Assembly (NCBI GenBank): GCA_028293725.1
Contig: JAQGOE010000320.1
Span: 1-41,631, forward strand
Length of the DNA stretch: 41,631 nucleotides
Reading direction: 5' to 3'
Origin: Gammaproteobacteria bacterium
GTDB lineage: Bacteria; Pseudomonadota; Gammaproteobacteria; Steroidobacterales; Steroidobacteraceae
Shown in pieces: positions 14,921 to 26,368 of the stretch. The stretch's first letter is position 1; every line of letters begins with the position of its first letter. The position numbers and the translations under genes were made by a program. Under the pieces are notes generated by a model. That model was not told the origin of the DNA and ran no database searches. It was given only the letters and a program-made list of their open reading frames with translations.

Positions 14921-16452
14921 TCGAGTATGTTCTGTTTGAGGATGAGTTCGAGTGCGTAGCGGACGCCGAAGCCGGTTACCTCGGTGTTGATGTGCCCGAG
15001 TCCGCCGGTGCGGGTGGAGGAAGACAGGTCCACGTGCACCCAGGGAATGTCCTGTGGAACGAAGCGGTTGAGAAAACGGGCCGCAAGAATGTGGTCGCCT
15101 TTGCCTTCGACCGCACACTGCACGATGTCCGCCACCTTGCTCTCGAGATCGGAGTCGTAGTCCGCGTCGAAGGGAAAATTCCAGACGCGCTCGCCGCTCG
15201 CGCGACCGGCCTCGACGAGTCGCTCCACGAGCGCCGGGCGGTTGGTGAAGACGCCGCTCATGCGCTCCGTCAGAGCGTATACAGCGGCACCGGTGAGCGT
15301 GGCGAAGTCGATCATGAACCTTGGCTTGGTGCGCGCGGCCAGCGCCAGCGTGTCAGCGAGCACCATACGGCCTTCGGCATCCGTATGAATGACCTGAATT
15401 GTGACGCCGTTCACAGCCCGCACGACCTCTTGCGGACGGTAAGCGCTCGGGCCGATGTTGTTTTCAGTGATCGCGAGCCACGCGTCGGCTGCCAAAGGCG
15501 CGCGGAGCTCCGCCAACGCGATGAGCGTTGCGAGTGCTACCGCACTACCGCCCATGTCTGTGTGCATGTCTAGCATGGAGCGATGCGGCTTCAGATTTAC
15601 GCCGCCGGTGTCGAAGAGAATGCCCTTGCCGACGAGGGCGATGTCCGGGGCGCTTGCCGCCGCTTTGCGACGCGCCGGACGATATTTCAGATGTGCGATG
15701 CCTGCGACTCGCTGCTCGTTCGCGGCGGACACAGCGAGAAATGCGCCAGCACCCGCGCGACGCAGTGCCGCTTCGTCCAACCATTTGAAGCCGAGGCCAT
15801 GGTTGCGCGCCAGTTCGGCAATCGCACGATGATAGCCACGCGAATCCAGGATGTTGGGTGGGAGTGATGTCAGCCAGCGTGCCAGATTGGTGCCGCCAGC
15901 GACGGCCGCCCCATAGCGTGTGTCGCCGCCCTCATAGCCGTGAAGGATGATCTGTTTTATGTGGCGCTCGTCCGTTGACGGCGCGCGCAAGGTTGGTAAA
16001 GGAAACGCATGTGCGAGAGAGGCGGCAAGCAGTGCGTCGAGCGCGGCCTGCGCGGGTGCGCCCTGCTTCGAAGACACAGGCCCCAGCGCCATGAGGCCCA
16101 GGGTCTCGGGATCGCGCGAGCCCACTTCCTTGAGCATCCTTCCAGCTAGAGCAAGCCTCTCGAAAGTGGTGGCCTCCGCCCCTATATACCCCAGGACGGC
16201 GAGTGTCTGGCGGCGATTGCTCAGCACCGTCGTGCGTACGGTCCCGGCACGGGGCGGTGTGCGTGCGTTGAGCTCCTGCCAGCGCTCACTTTCCGGCAGT
16301 GGCCGGAAAAGCTCCTTTTCGCTGGGCATGGCTGCGATGACCAGCTGGGCATCGGACGCGTCCGCCGCTCTGGCACGGGTTTTTACGATCTCGGGCGGGG
16401 TCGCGGTCGGGAGCAGCGCGATCCCGCGAGGGCTGGTGGCATTAGATCTCAC
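14917..16452 (-). CDS. pepA: Leucyl aminopeptidase (M17)
   Basis: 511 aa with a GTG start at 16452 preceded by AGGAATGAT. The variable N-terminal domain (about 1-190) leads to the M17 catalytic domain. That has [15 protein letters not shown] (metal Lys/Asp), [10 protein letters not shown], the family signature as [12 protein letters not shown] (usually NTDAEGR), and ATLTGA. The enzyme removes N-terminal residues with two metal ions; some members also bind DNA and, in E. coli, repress carAB, another pyrimidine gene. Here it is the first gene before pyrC, which makes a pyrimidine link attractive but unproven. The Asn-to-His change in the signature should be noted. Confidence 0.93.
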   Translation of the reverse strand: MRSNATSPRGIALLPTATPPEIVKTRARAADASDAQLVIAAMPSEKELFRPLPESERWQELNARTPPRAGTVRTTVLSNRRQTLAVLGYIGAEATTFERLALAGRMLKEVGSRDPETLGLMALGPVSSKQGAPAQAALDALLAASLAHAFPLPTLRAPSTDERHIKQIILHGYEGGDTRYGAAVAGGTNLARWLTSLPPNILDSRGYHRAIAELARNHGLGFKWLDEAALRRAGAGAFLAVSAANEQRVAGIAHLKYRPARRKAAASAPDIALVGKGILFDTGGVNLKPHRSMLDMHTDMGGSAVALATLIALAELRAPLAADAWLAITENNIGPSAYRPQEVVRAVNGVTIQVIHTDAEGRMVLADTLALAARTKPRFMIDFATLTGAAVYALTERMSGVFTNRPALVERLVEAGRASGERVWNFPFDADYDSDLESKVADIVQCAVEGKGDHILAARFLNRFVPQDIPWVHVDLSSSTRTGGLGHINTEVTGFGVRYALELILKQNILD

Positions 16453-16646
16453 ATCATTCCTGTAGGGCAGCAGCTTGCTTGACCATCGCGAGTGAAACCC
16501 GGATCATTGCGCCGCTTGTGTAGAGGCGAATTCTCTCGCTACGTTGCTGTCGGCGCTGCCTATTTTATCTTCTTCGCGCAGCACGCTCGCGACAACTTTA
16601 CGTGGTGTCGCCTACAAGCGGCGCAATTGCGACTTGAGCGGACCGC
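16453..16646. promoter_or_regulatory. Divergent control region between pepA and aceE
   Basis: This 194-nt gap separates pepA (minus) from aceE (plus) and must contain both promoters. On the plus strand TTGCTG near 16543 and TATCTT about 16 nt later is the best pair I can find, but it is weak. No PdhR-like palindrome (AATTGGT...ACCAATT) was recognised. No small open frame in it looks real. Confidence 0.4.
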
Positions 16647-19316
<2,670 letters not shown>

Positions 19317-19329
19317 AGGCCCTATAGCG

Positions 19330-20805
19330 ATGAACGCGGCTGTGCACCTCGTAGAAGTGCGAGTGCCCGACATGGGCAACTTCAAGGACGTCGCTGTCAT
19401 CGACGTTCTCGTCAAACCTGGCGAGAGCATCGAGCCGGAGGCGCCACTCGTAACCCTCGAGACCGAGAAGGCGACGATGGATGTTCCATCCACCGCCAGC
19501 GGAGTCATCGAGAAAGTTCACGTCGCCAAGGGCGGCACGGTATCGCCGGGGGATCTCATCGTTACGGTGAGAGCTGCGGCGGCACAGCCGAGTGCTGCTG
19601 CAGCACCCAAGACTGACGGTGCGGATGCTCCGGCAGCGGCTGCTGGGTCCGGTGGGGCTGCGGCGCAATCGCCGGCAACTCCGCCTGCGGCTCCTGCTGC
19701 TACCAAAGCTCCCGCAGCGTCGCCATCTCCGGCGGCAGCACCCGCCGCTCCGAAGCCAACAGCAGCTTCTGCGCCCGTTGCGCCGGCCGCAACAACGTCT
19801 GCCACCGCAACACCGGCTGCGAAAACTGCCGCACCCGCCACTAAATCAGGGCTTCCGCCGATCAACGAGCCCGGGTTCTCGCAAGCCCATGCGGGGCCGT
19901 CGGTTCGTAAATTCGCTCGAGAGCTCGGCGTCGACCTGACACGAGTCGAGGGAAGTGGCTTCAAGGGTCGTATCACACACGACGACGTCAAAGGGTTTGT
20001 GAAGAGCTCGCTGGCGGCGCCTGCTCCGGCCGCGGCGCGCGGGCCGGCAGGTGGCGGAGGCGGTCTGCCAGTCATTCCGGCCATCGACTTCGCGCAGTTC
20101 GGTCCCGTAGAAACCAAGCCGCTGTCGCGCATTCAAAAGATTTCGGGTCCGCGTCTGCATGCGAGCTGGGTCAATATCCCGCACGTCACGCAGTTCGACG
20201 AAGCCGACATCACCGATCTCGAGGCTACGCGTAGCAAGCTCAAGGAGAAGGCGTCGCAGGCGGGCATCAAACTCACGCCTTTGGCCTTCATCGTGCGGGC
20301 TTGTGTGCGGGCGCTGCAGGAGTTTCCGCAATTCAACGCTTCGCTCGATCCGGGCGGCGCCAATCTCGTTCTCAAGAAATACTTCAATATCGGGTTCGCC
20401 GCCGACACGCCGAACGGCCTCGTCGTCCCGGTGGTCCACGACGCGAACCGTAAAGACGTCTACGAGATCGCGCGCAACCTCGGGGAACTCTCCGAAAAAG
20501 GTCGCGCGGGTAAGTTGTCGCCAAACGACATGCAGGGCGGCTGCTTCACGATCTCGAGCCTGGGGGGTATTGGCGGTACGGCGTTCACGCCGATCATCAA
20601 TGCTCCCGAGGTGGCGATTCTCGGTGTATCGCGTTCAGCGATGCGACCGGTATATCGCGACGGCACTTTTGTGCCGCGACTGATTCTGCCGTTGTCGCTG
20701 TCTTACGATCATCGCGTGATCGATGGGGCGACGGCGGCGCGCTTCACTACGTTCCTGGCTGAGAGTCTCGCCAACGTGGCTGGCCTTCTCGAGGCGGTGC
20801 CATGA
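19330..20805 (+). CDS. aceF: Dihydrolipoamide acetyltransferase (PDH E2)
   Basis: 491 aa. A single lipoyl domain (about 5-80) has the lipoylated K47 in ETEKATMD. A 100-residue Ala/Pro/Thr linker (about 85-185) follows, then the E3/E1-binding domain (SVRKFARELGVDL...GFKGRITHDDV, about 193-230). The acetyltransferase domain (about 260-491) has catalytic H461 in YDHRVIDGA. E. coli AceF has three lipoyl domains; one is common in other lineages. It transfers acetyl groups to CoA and forms the core of the complex. Its stop overlaps the lpd start by 4 nt (ATGA). Confidence 0.97.
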   Translation: MNAAVHLVEVRVPDMGNFKDVAVIDVLVKPGESIEPEAPLVTLETEKATMDVPSTASGVIEKVHVAKGGTVSPGDLIVTVRAAAAQPSAAAAPKTDGADAPAAAAGSGGAAAQSPATPPAAPAATKAPAASPSPAAAPAAPKPTAASAPVAPAATTSATATPAAKTAAPATKSGLPPINEPGFSQAHAGPSVRKFARELGVDLTRVEGSGFKGRITHDDVKGFVKSSLAAPAPAAARGPAGGGGGLPVIPAIDFAQFGPVETKPLSRIQKISGPRLHASWVNIPHVTQFDEADITDLEATRSKLKEKASQAGIKLTPLAFIVRACVRALQEFPQFNASLDPGGANLVLKKYFNIGFAADTPNGLVVPVVHDANRKDVYEIARNLGELSEKGRAGKLSPNDMQGGCFTISSLGGIGGTAFTPIINAPEVAILGVSRSAMRPVYRDGTFVPRLILPLSLSYDHRVIDGATAARFTTFLAESLANVAGLLEAVP

Positions 20806-22799
20806 GTCGCGTCGACTTAGTTGTTCCTGACATGGGCGGTGCTCATGACGTCGACGTCGTCGATGTCCTGGTGAAACCCGGTGATGTTGTCGAAGTCGAC
20901 ACGCCCCTGGTCACCCTCGAAACCGACAAGGCCTCGATGGATGTGCCGTCGACCTCGGCCGGTAAGGTCGCGGAAGTGCTGTTGAAGCGGGGCGACAAGG
21001 CTTCGGCCGGCACGGTGATCGCGCGAGTCGAGACTAACTCGGAGGGTGCGCAGGCAGCTCCGGTGGACGCGAAGGCGCCCGCGGCAACTGGTGCAAGCGC
21101 GGAAGCCACGTTTGCCGAGTCGTTCGACGCTGAAGAATTGGAGCGCACTGTCACTCAGCCGGTGCTCAAACAGGTCGCGCCGCCGCCGGCCTCGTCTGGT
21201 AATGGCGCTGCGCAACCGGCTTCACCCGCAGAACCCGCGCCGGGCGCGGCACGACAGGCCGCGGCGTCGGCAACTCGGGGAACCGCGGCGTCTGAGGCCG
21301 CGCCGCCTCTCGCGGCCCGCCAGGAATCGGCCGGCGACACGGTGCGCATGCCCATTCCGGACCTGAGTCGTCTCGAGCGCGGTGAAGTTGAATTCAATCG
21401 CTCGACGCAGTTGCTGGTGCTCGGCTCCGGTCCCGGCGGCTACACCGCCGCCTTCCGGGCCGCGGACCTCGGCATGCAGGTCACGATGGTCGAGCGTTGG
21501 TCGAACCTCGGCGGCGTTTGCTTGAATGTGGGGTGTATTCCGTCGAAGGCGTTGTTGCACGCCGCGAAGGTCATCGAAGAGGCCGAGTCGATGTCCGAGC
21601 ACGGCATCGCATTTGGAGCACCCGCGCTCGACCTCGAAAAACTGCGTGAATGGCAGGGCTCGATCGTCAAGAAACTGACGGGAGGTCTGCGGCTGCTGTC
21701 GAAGCAGCGCAAGGTCGATGTCGTACAGGGAACCGGTCGCTTCGTCAGCCCGAACGTGCTCGAGGTCATGAGCAACAGCGGCTCCGAGCGTATCCGCTTC
21801 GATCAATGCATCATCGCGGTGGGCTCCGAAGCCATCCGTTTACCGGGAATGCCGGCCGATCCGCGGATCATGGATTCCACGGATGCGTTGACGCTGCCTG
21901 AGTTCTCCGGCGGCTTGCTGGTCATCGGCGGCGGCATCATTGGTCTCGAGATGGCTTGTGTCTATGACGCGCTCGGCAGCCGTGTCAGTGTCGTAGAGTT
22001 GACTCCGCAGCTCATTCCCGGCTGTGATCCGGACCTCGTGCGGCCGCTCGAGCGCCGGATACGCGGTCGCTACGAGCAGATTCTGCTCGGGACGAAGGTC
22101 ACCAAGGTCGAGGCGTTGTCCGAAGGACTGCGCGTGACATTCGAGGGCGAGAAAGCCCCGGCACCCACGATGTTCGAGCGTGTGCTGGTGGCCGTCGGTC
22201 GCGTACCTAACGGCAAAACGATTGCCGCGGATGTCGCCGGCGTCAAAGTATCCGACCGCGGCTTCATTCCGGTCGACAAACAGATGCGCACCAACGTGCC
22301 CCACATCTTTGCGATTGGCGATGTGGCGTCCATGCCGATGTTGGCGCACAAGGCAATGCACGAAGCGAAGGTCGCCGCGGAAGTGGCCGCGGGTGAGCCC
22401 AGGGCCTTCGACGCACGCGCGATACCGTCCGTTGCTTACACGGATCCCGAGATTGCCTGGGTCGGTCTCACGGAGACCGAGGCCAAGGCGAACAATATTC
22501 CCTACAGGAAGGGCTCGTTCCCCTGGGTGGCGAGCGGGCGGTCCCTCTCTATCGGCCGGGATGAAGGCTTCACGAAGATGCTGTTCGACCCCGAGACGCA
22601 CCGCGTACTAGGTGGCGGCGTCGTTGGCACGAATGCCGGCGAGTTGATCAGCGAGATTGCGCTCGCCGTCGAGACCGGCAGCGACGCGTCGGATATCGGA
22701 CTGACCATCCACCCGCATCCGACTTTGTCAGAGACAGTCGCCGCAGCCGCGGATGCGTTCGAAGGCACACTGACCGACTTGTACATCCCCAAGAAATAG
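20802..22799 (+). CDS. lpd: Dihydrolipoamide dehydrogenase (E3) with N-terminal lipoyl domain
   Basis: 665 aa. Residues about 1-80 are a lipoyl domain (K43 in ETDKASMD), followed by an Ala/Pro-rich linker to about 195. The flavoprotein disulfide oxidoreductase comes next: FAD loop VLGSGPGGYTAAFRAADLG, redox cysteines C240 and C245 in GGVCLNVGCIPSK, NAD-binding VIGGGIIGLEMA, and the C-terminal HPHPTLSE with the catalytic His-Glu pair. It reoxidises dihydrolipoamide using NAD+. The extra lipoyl domain, also known in some other bacteria's PDH-linked E3 enzymes, gives the complex a second swinging arm. Confidence 0.97.
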   Translation: MSRVDLVVPDMGGAHDVDVVDVLVKPGDVVEVDTPLVTLETDKASMDVPSTSAGKVAEVLLKRGDKASAGTVIARVETNSEGAQAAPVDAKAPAATGASAEATFAESFDAEELERTVTQPVLKQVAPPPASSGNGAAQPASPAEPAPGAARQAAASATRGTAASEAAPPLAARQESAGDTVRMPIPDLSRLERGEVEFNRSTQLLVLGSGPGGYTAAFRAADLGMQVTMVERWSNLGGVCLNVGCIPSKALLHAAKVIEEAESMSEHGIAFGAPALDLEKLREWQGSIVKKLTGGLRLLSKQRKVDVVQGTGRFVSPNVLEVMSNSGSERIRFDQCIIAVGSEAIRLPGMPADPRIMDSTDALTLPEFSGGLLVIGGGIIGLEMACVYDALGSRVSVVELTPQLIPGCDPDLVRPLERRIRGRYEQILLGTKVTKVEALSEGLRVTFEGEKAPAPTMFERVLVAVGRVPNGKTIAADVAGVKVSDRGFIPVDKQMRTNVPHIFAIGDVASMPMLAHKAMHEAKVAAEVAAGEPRAFDARAIPSVAYTDPEIAWVGLTETEAKANNIPYRKGSFPWVASGRSLSIGRDEGFTKMLFDPETHRVLGGGVVGTNAGELISEIALAVETGSDASDIGLTIHPHPTLSETVAAAADAFEGTLTDLYIPKK

Positions 22800-22812
22800 G
22801 TCCGGAGAGACC

Positions 22813-23787
22813 ATGTCGCGCTGGCTGCAGGCGCGGCCGTACCTTCTGACCGGCGCGCTGTGTTGGAGCAACCTGAAGCGTCGTAACAGGGCGCTTCTCC
22901 CCGCGATCGTTGGCCTGGTACTCCTTTGCGCCGGGCTCCTCACCGTTCCGGCGGTCGGCCTCTTTCTCGAGGTCATCGCTCAATATCCCGTTACCCCGTT
23001 CGTGCTCCTGGCAGCGGGTTGCGCTGTAACCACCGCACGTCGCAAGACGAGCGTGTACCGAAGTTTGGTTGACTCGTGGCTGGCGCCGCTTGCCGCGCCG
23101 TCCTCGGTCTTTATCCGCATGGCGCTCGCGCCTCTGTTGCAACTCGTCCTGCTGCTGTTGGCCATAGCGGTTCCGGTTCTCGCCGGCTCGCTGAGCCGTG
23201 CCAGCGCGGTGACGCTCTGGTCGGTCGTGAGCGGTGCCTATGTTGCCGGCTTCGTGGTGGGTTGGCTGGCGCCGCATGACAAGACCGTCGGTGCGCCGAA
23301 CTTTCACTATGCGGCGGTCCGCAAGCCCCGGGCAAATTGGGCACAGGCGCCCGGACTGGAGCCGCTGTCTTACTGGGCGATGGGGCAGGTGCGCGTTTCC
23401 ACCAAGCCCAAGGTGACTGCGAGCGCGATGTTGTTTGTGCTGATGGCGCTGCCGATGGGTATCGGGGGCGAGCAGGCGATCGCGATCGCCGCCGGCTCCT
23501 GGGTGGTGTTTTACCTGGTGACGCTGGACGTTTCGGCCGTGCGGATTGCGTTCCGCGCGGCACGCTGGCTCGCACCCACGACGGTGCGATACCTTCCATT
23601 TACGGTTGCGTTGGGATATCGGGTGGTGTTGGCGCAGTTGTGGACGTGTGGATGGGTAGTGTTCCTGGGCTCTGCCACCGCTTTTCACGGAGCATTGCGT
23701 TTGGGGCTGACGCTGACCGTCGAGTGTTTGCTTTCATCGTGCGTCACGGTGGCTGTGGCATGCTGGTTTGCCATGAGGTCTAGATGA
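22813..23787 (+). CDS. Putative ABC transporter permease, family not recognised
   Basis: 324 aa, strongly hydrophobic, with about six to eight predicted membrane segments (roughly 28-52, 56-70, 100-126, 132-155, 203-220, 222-245, 262-285 and 292-318). The first cytoplasmic stretch is basic (NLKRRNR). I do not recognise a named family. It is called a permease because its stop overlaps the start of an ABC ATPase gene by 4 nt and no other membrane partner is present. The start has GGAGAG 6 nt upstream. It begins 13 nt after lpd, so it is likely cotranscribed with the PDH genes. Substrate and direction are unknown. Confidence 0.65.
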   Translation: MSRWLQARPYLLTGALCWSNLKRRNRALLPAIVGLVLLCAGLLTVPAVGLFLEVIAQYPVTPFVLLAAGCAVTTARRKTSVYRSLVDSWLAPLAAPSSVFIRMALAPLLQLVLLLLAIAVPVLAGSLSRASAVTLWSVVSGAYVAGFVVGWLAPHDKTVGAPNFHYAAVRKPRANWAQAPGLEPLSYWAMGQVRVSTKPKVTASAMLFVLMALPMGIGGEQAIAIAAGSWVVFYLVTLDVSAVRIAFRAARWLAPTTVRYLPFTVALGYRVVLAQLWTCGWVVFLGSATAFHGALRLGLTLTVECLLSSCVTVAVACWFAMRSR

Positions 23788-24533
23788 GCATTGAAGCGAC
23801 CGCCCTGACCGTTGAGCACTTGTATGCGAGCTACGAAAAGCACGCAGTACTGATGGACGTGAACCTTACGGTCGCGCGCGGCGAGTGGCTGGCACTTCTC
23901 GGACCTAACGCGAGCGGGAAGTCCACGCTGCTGCATTGCGTAGCGGGAATGATGGCTCCGAAGTCCGGTGCCGTCGTGATCTGCGGTCATTCCCTGCAGG
24001 GCGATCCGCGGGGAGCGAAAGGGAAGTTGGGATTTGCTTGCGCGCCCGAACGCCTGCCGGGACTGTTGACTGGCCGGCAGTGCCTGGAAATTTACGCCGC
24101 GGCGAAAGGGTTGCCGTCGATCGATGCCGACGTGCTGCGGCTCGCCGAGAGCTTTCAGTATCTGACGATGCTCGACCGGTTCGTGGATGCCTACTCGCTG
24201 GGGACGCGGCAGAAACTCGCCGTCCTGCTGGCGTTGCTCGGTGAGCCGCAGCTGATTGTCCTGGACGAGGCATTCAACGGGTTGGATCCCGCCAGTTCGT
24301 TGGCTCTGAAGCACCACCTGCGGGCGCGTGTTTCGGAAGGGAAGTGCAGCGTTTTGCTAGCGACGCACGCGCTCGATATCGTCGAGCGCTACGCCGACCG
24401 GGCCGCGCTGCTCCTCGATGGCCGGATCGCGCACGAGTGGCGTAAGGATGAATTGACGGCGATGAGGGCGAAGTCGGAGGAGGGGTTCGAGGCGGCGCTG
24501 GCCGCCGTTGCGGTCGAGGTCGAGAGTAAATAG
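23784..24533 (+). CDS. ABC transporter ATP-binding protein
   Basis: 249 aa, one nucleotide-binding domain. Walker A is GPNASGKST (40-48). The signature is degenerate, YSLGTRQK (137-144), instead of LSGGQ, in the style of ABC-2/exporter-type ATPases. Walker B is LIVLDEAFNGLDP (157-169), followed by the H-loop in LLATHALDIVE. It pairs with the preceding membrane protein (ATGA overlap). There is no periplasmic binding protein, so export or membrane-associated work is more likely than uptake; this is inference. The gene converges on the DUF1841 gene after 14 nt. Confidence 0.9.
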   Translation: MSIEATALTVEHLYASYEKHAVLMDVNLTVARGEWLALLGPNASGKSTLLHCVAGMMAPKSGAVVICGHSLQGDPRGAKGKLGFACAPERLPGLLTGRQCLEIYAAAKGLPSIDADVLRLAESFQYLTMLDRFVDAYSLGTRQKLAVLLALLGEPQLIVLDEAFNGLDPASSLALKHHLRARVSEGKCSVLLATHALDIVERYADRAALLLDGRIAHEWRKDELTAMRAKSEEGFEAALAAVAVEVESK

Positions 24534-24547
24534 GTGGTGTTCCGGTC

Positions 24548-24982
24548 TCAGCTCGCCAGCCTGCGCAGACGCTCCAAATAGACCTGCTCATCCGGCATTT
24601 GCCCCTGCCGCTGCGCTTCCCACAAGGTCTCCGCCAGGGGCTCCAGCATCGCGTGCTCGGCCTCGTGCGCGCCTAAACGGGCCGCAAGCCTTTGGTGGAC
24701 CTCCGTAATGCCTGCCGGCCGATTGGTGGCCACCTGCTCGCGGATCGCCAGGTGCAGTCCCATATGCAGGAAGGGGTTTGCCTCCCCACCCTCGGGGGTG
24801 AATTCGGCGCCCACCGCCCCCTCACCGGCCTCGAGCCATGCGACATATTCCGGGTGCTCGGCAATGACCGCGGCGAGCTGCGCCTCGAGCGGCTGGAGAG
24901 GCTCGCGAGCGCTGAATTTGCGCCACGCCTCCAGGTACATGCGGCGCATCTGATCGCGATTCTGGCCGGCGAAGAAGGGCAT
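24548..24982 (-). CDS. DUF1841 family protein
   Basis: 144 aa. It opens FFAGQNRDQMRRMYLEAWRK and contains NPFLHMGLHLAIREQV and the Glu/His-rich HEAEHAMLEPLAETLWEAQR, all typical of DUF1841. The function is not known; conserved His and Glu residues hint at metal binding. It starts 3 nt after the nth stop, so it is last in the metG-rsxB-nth unit. Confidence 0.88.
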   Translation of the reverse strand: MPFFAGQNRDQMRRMYLEAWRKFSAREPLQPLEAQLAAVIAEHPEYVAWLEAGEGAVGAEFTPEGGEANPFLHMGLHLAIREQVATNRPAGITEVHQRLAARLGAHEAEHAMLEPLAETLWEAQRQGQMPDEQVYLERLRRLAS

Positions 24983-24985
24983 GGC

Positions 24986-25816
24986 TTATTTACGACCAGT
25001 CAGGAGGCCGCGAGCATCTTGAACGCCGCGCTTTTTCTTGCGCGCCGGCGGCTTGCCGGTCGTGGTCGAGGTTTTGGCGGCTCGGGCCGCTGTGCGGGTC
25101 GGGGCGCGCCCTGAGCCTTCCATAGGGTGCGGCTTCTTCTGCGCGATCGGTGCATCCGAAAGCTTCAGCGCTGGTGCTGGCGTCTTATCCGGGTATTCGC
25201 ACAGGTCCTTGATGAGGCACTTCGGGCACGCCGGTACCCGGGCGGTACAAACATAGCGCCCGTGTAGCAACAGCCAGTGATGCGCGTTCTTCTTGAACTC
25301 ATCTGGCGTATTGCGCGTGAGCGCGTCCTCGACGGCGCGTGGTGTTTTGCCAGGCGCCAGTCCGGTCCGATTCGCCACGCGGAAGATGTGGGTATCGACG
25401 GCGATTTCGACTTGTCCAAACACCATGTTGAGGACGACGCTGGCGGTCTTGCGGCCTACGCCTGGGAGCGCCTCGAGGGCCTCCCGGTCCGCCGGCACTT
25501 CGCCACCGTGTTTCTCAATGAGCTGCCGGCAAAGCCCGATCAGATTCTTCGTCTTGGCGTTGTACAGCCCGACCGTCTTGAGATAAGGCTTCACCCCGTC
25601 CTCGCCGAGTTTGAGCAAAGCCTCGGGGGTGTTGGCGACGGGAAAGAGTTTACGGGTCGCTGCGTTGACACTCTTGTCAGTCGTGTGCGCCGACAGCATA
25701 ACTGCAACGAGCAACTCGAACGGGGTGTTATAGAGCAGCTCTGTCGTCGGGTCCGGATTGGCGGCCTGCAACCGGCGGTAGAGGGCCTTGCGTGTCGCCA
25801 GGTGCATGTTCGTCAT
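24986..25816 (-). CDS. nth: Endonuclease III
   Basis: 276 aa. The DNA glycosylase/AP lyase core (1-210) has helix-hairpin-helix [17 protein letters not shown] (catalytic K123), catalytic D141 in [12 protein letters not shown], and a [4Fe-4S] loop with C190, C197, C200 and C206. It removes oxidised pyrimidines in base-excision repair. A Lys/Arg/Ala/Pro-rich tail of about 65 residues (211-276) has no counterpart in the 211-aa E. coli enzyme. The start is either ATG 25816, overlapping the rsxB-like stop (ATGA), or ATG 25807 (Met4), which has AGGATGA at better spacing. Confidence 0.96.
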   Translation of the reverse strand: MTNMHLATRKALYRRLQAANPDPTTELLYNTPFELLVAVMLSAHTTDKSVNAATRKLFPVANTPEALLKLGEDGVKPYLKTVGLYNAKTKNLIGLCRQLIEKHGGEVPADREALEALPGVGRKTASVVLNMVFGQVEIAVDTHIFRVANRTGLAPGKTPRAVEDALTRNTPDEFKKNAHHWLLLHGRYVCTARVPACPKCLIKDLCEYPDKTPAPALKLSDAPIAQKKPHPMEGSGRAPTRTAARAAKTSTTTGKPPARKKKRGVQDARGLLTGRK

Positions 25817-26367
25817 CCTGGAGAGTTCGCCTGTCGAGCGGCCTGCTTGCGCGCCACCAGTACGGCGGCCTGCTCATTTGCCTGGCGCGCCAGCCGCGCA
25901 TTGTGCGCGTAGAACCGCTCCCGGTTGAGGTTAGGTTCAGGTGCGGGTGACGCATCGGCGAGGCCTGCGCGCGGGACCATCTTTATGCAATCCACGGGGC
26001 AAGGCGCGATACACAACTCACAACCTGTGCAGAGCTCGGCGACCACGGTGTGCATCTGCTTTCGAGCACCGACGATGGCGTCGACAGGGCATGGTGGCAG
26101 GCACTTCGCACAACCGATGCAGATATCCTCGTCGATCTCGGCCACCAGAGGGGCGCTTTCAACTCCGTTCGCTGGATTCAGCGGCAGCGCTTCGCGACGC
26201 AAAAGGGTCGCAAGCGTGTTGATCGTCGCCGCGCCGCCAGGAGGGCACTGATTGATATCCGCGACGCCGTCCACTATCGCTTCGGCATACGGTCTGCACC
26301 CGGTGTAGCCGCAACGTGTGCACTGGGTCTGCGGCAACAATGCATCGATGTCGTCGGCAGCCACCAT
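25813..26367 (-). CDS. RsxB/RnfB-like ferredoxin, soluble form
   Basis: 184 aa. The N-terminal Fe-S domain has [16 protein letters not shown] and a later Cys in INQCPPGG. It is followed by two [4Fe-4S] ferredoxin motifs, [12 protein letters not shown] and [12 protein letters not shown], and a charged C-terminal helix. True RsxB/RnfB has an N-terminal membrane helix; here the protein starts directly at the Fe-S domain. No other rnf/rsx gene is present. Placement next to nth is a recurring arrangement; electron supply to an unknown partner is inference. It starts 1 nt after the metG stop and overlaps nth. Confidence 0.88.
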   Translation of the reverse strand: MVAADDIDALLPQTQCTRCGYTGCRPYAEAIVDGVADINQCPPGGAATINTLATLLRREALPLNPANGVESAPLVAEIDEDICIGCAKCLPPCPVDAIVGARKQMHTVVAELCTGCELCIAPCPVDCIKMVPRAGLADASPAPEPNLNRERFYAHNARLARQANEQAAVLVARKQAARQANSPG

Positions 26368-26368
26368 T

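Noticed and set aside
19580..19860. GC-rich repetitive stretch within aceF that looks like tandem repeats
   Set aside because: It encodes the expected Ala/Pro flexible linker of the E2 protein; not a separate repeat element.
22648..23688. 346-codon minus-strand open frame under the ABC permease gene
   Set aside because: Antisense to a gene embedded in a coupled operon; Arg/His/Gln-rich with no motif.
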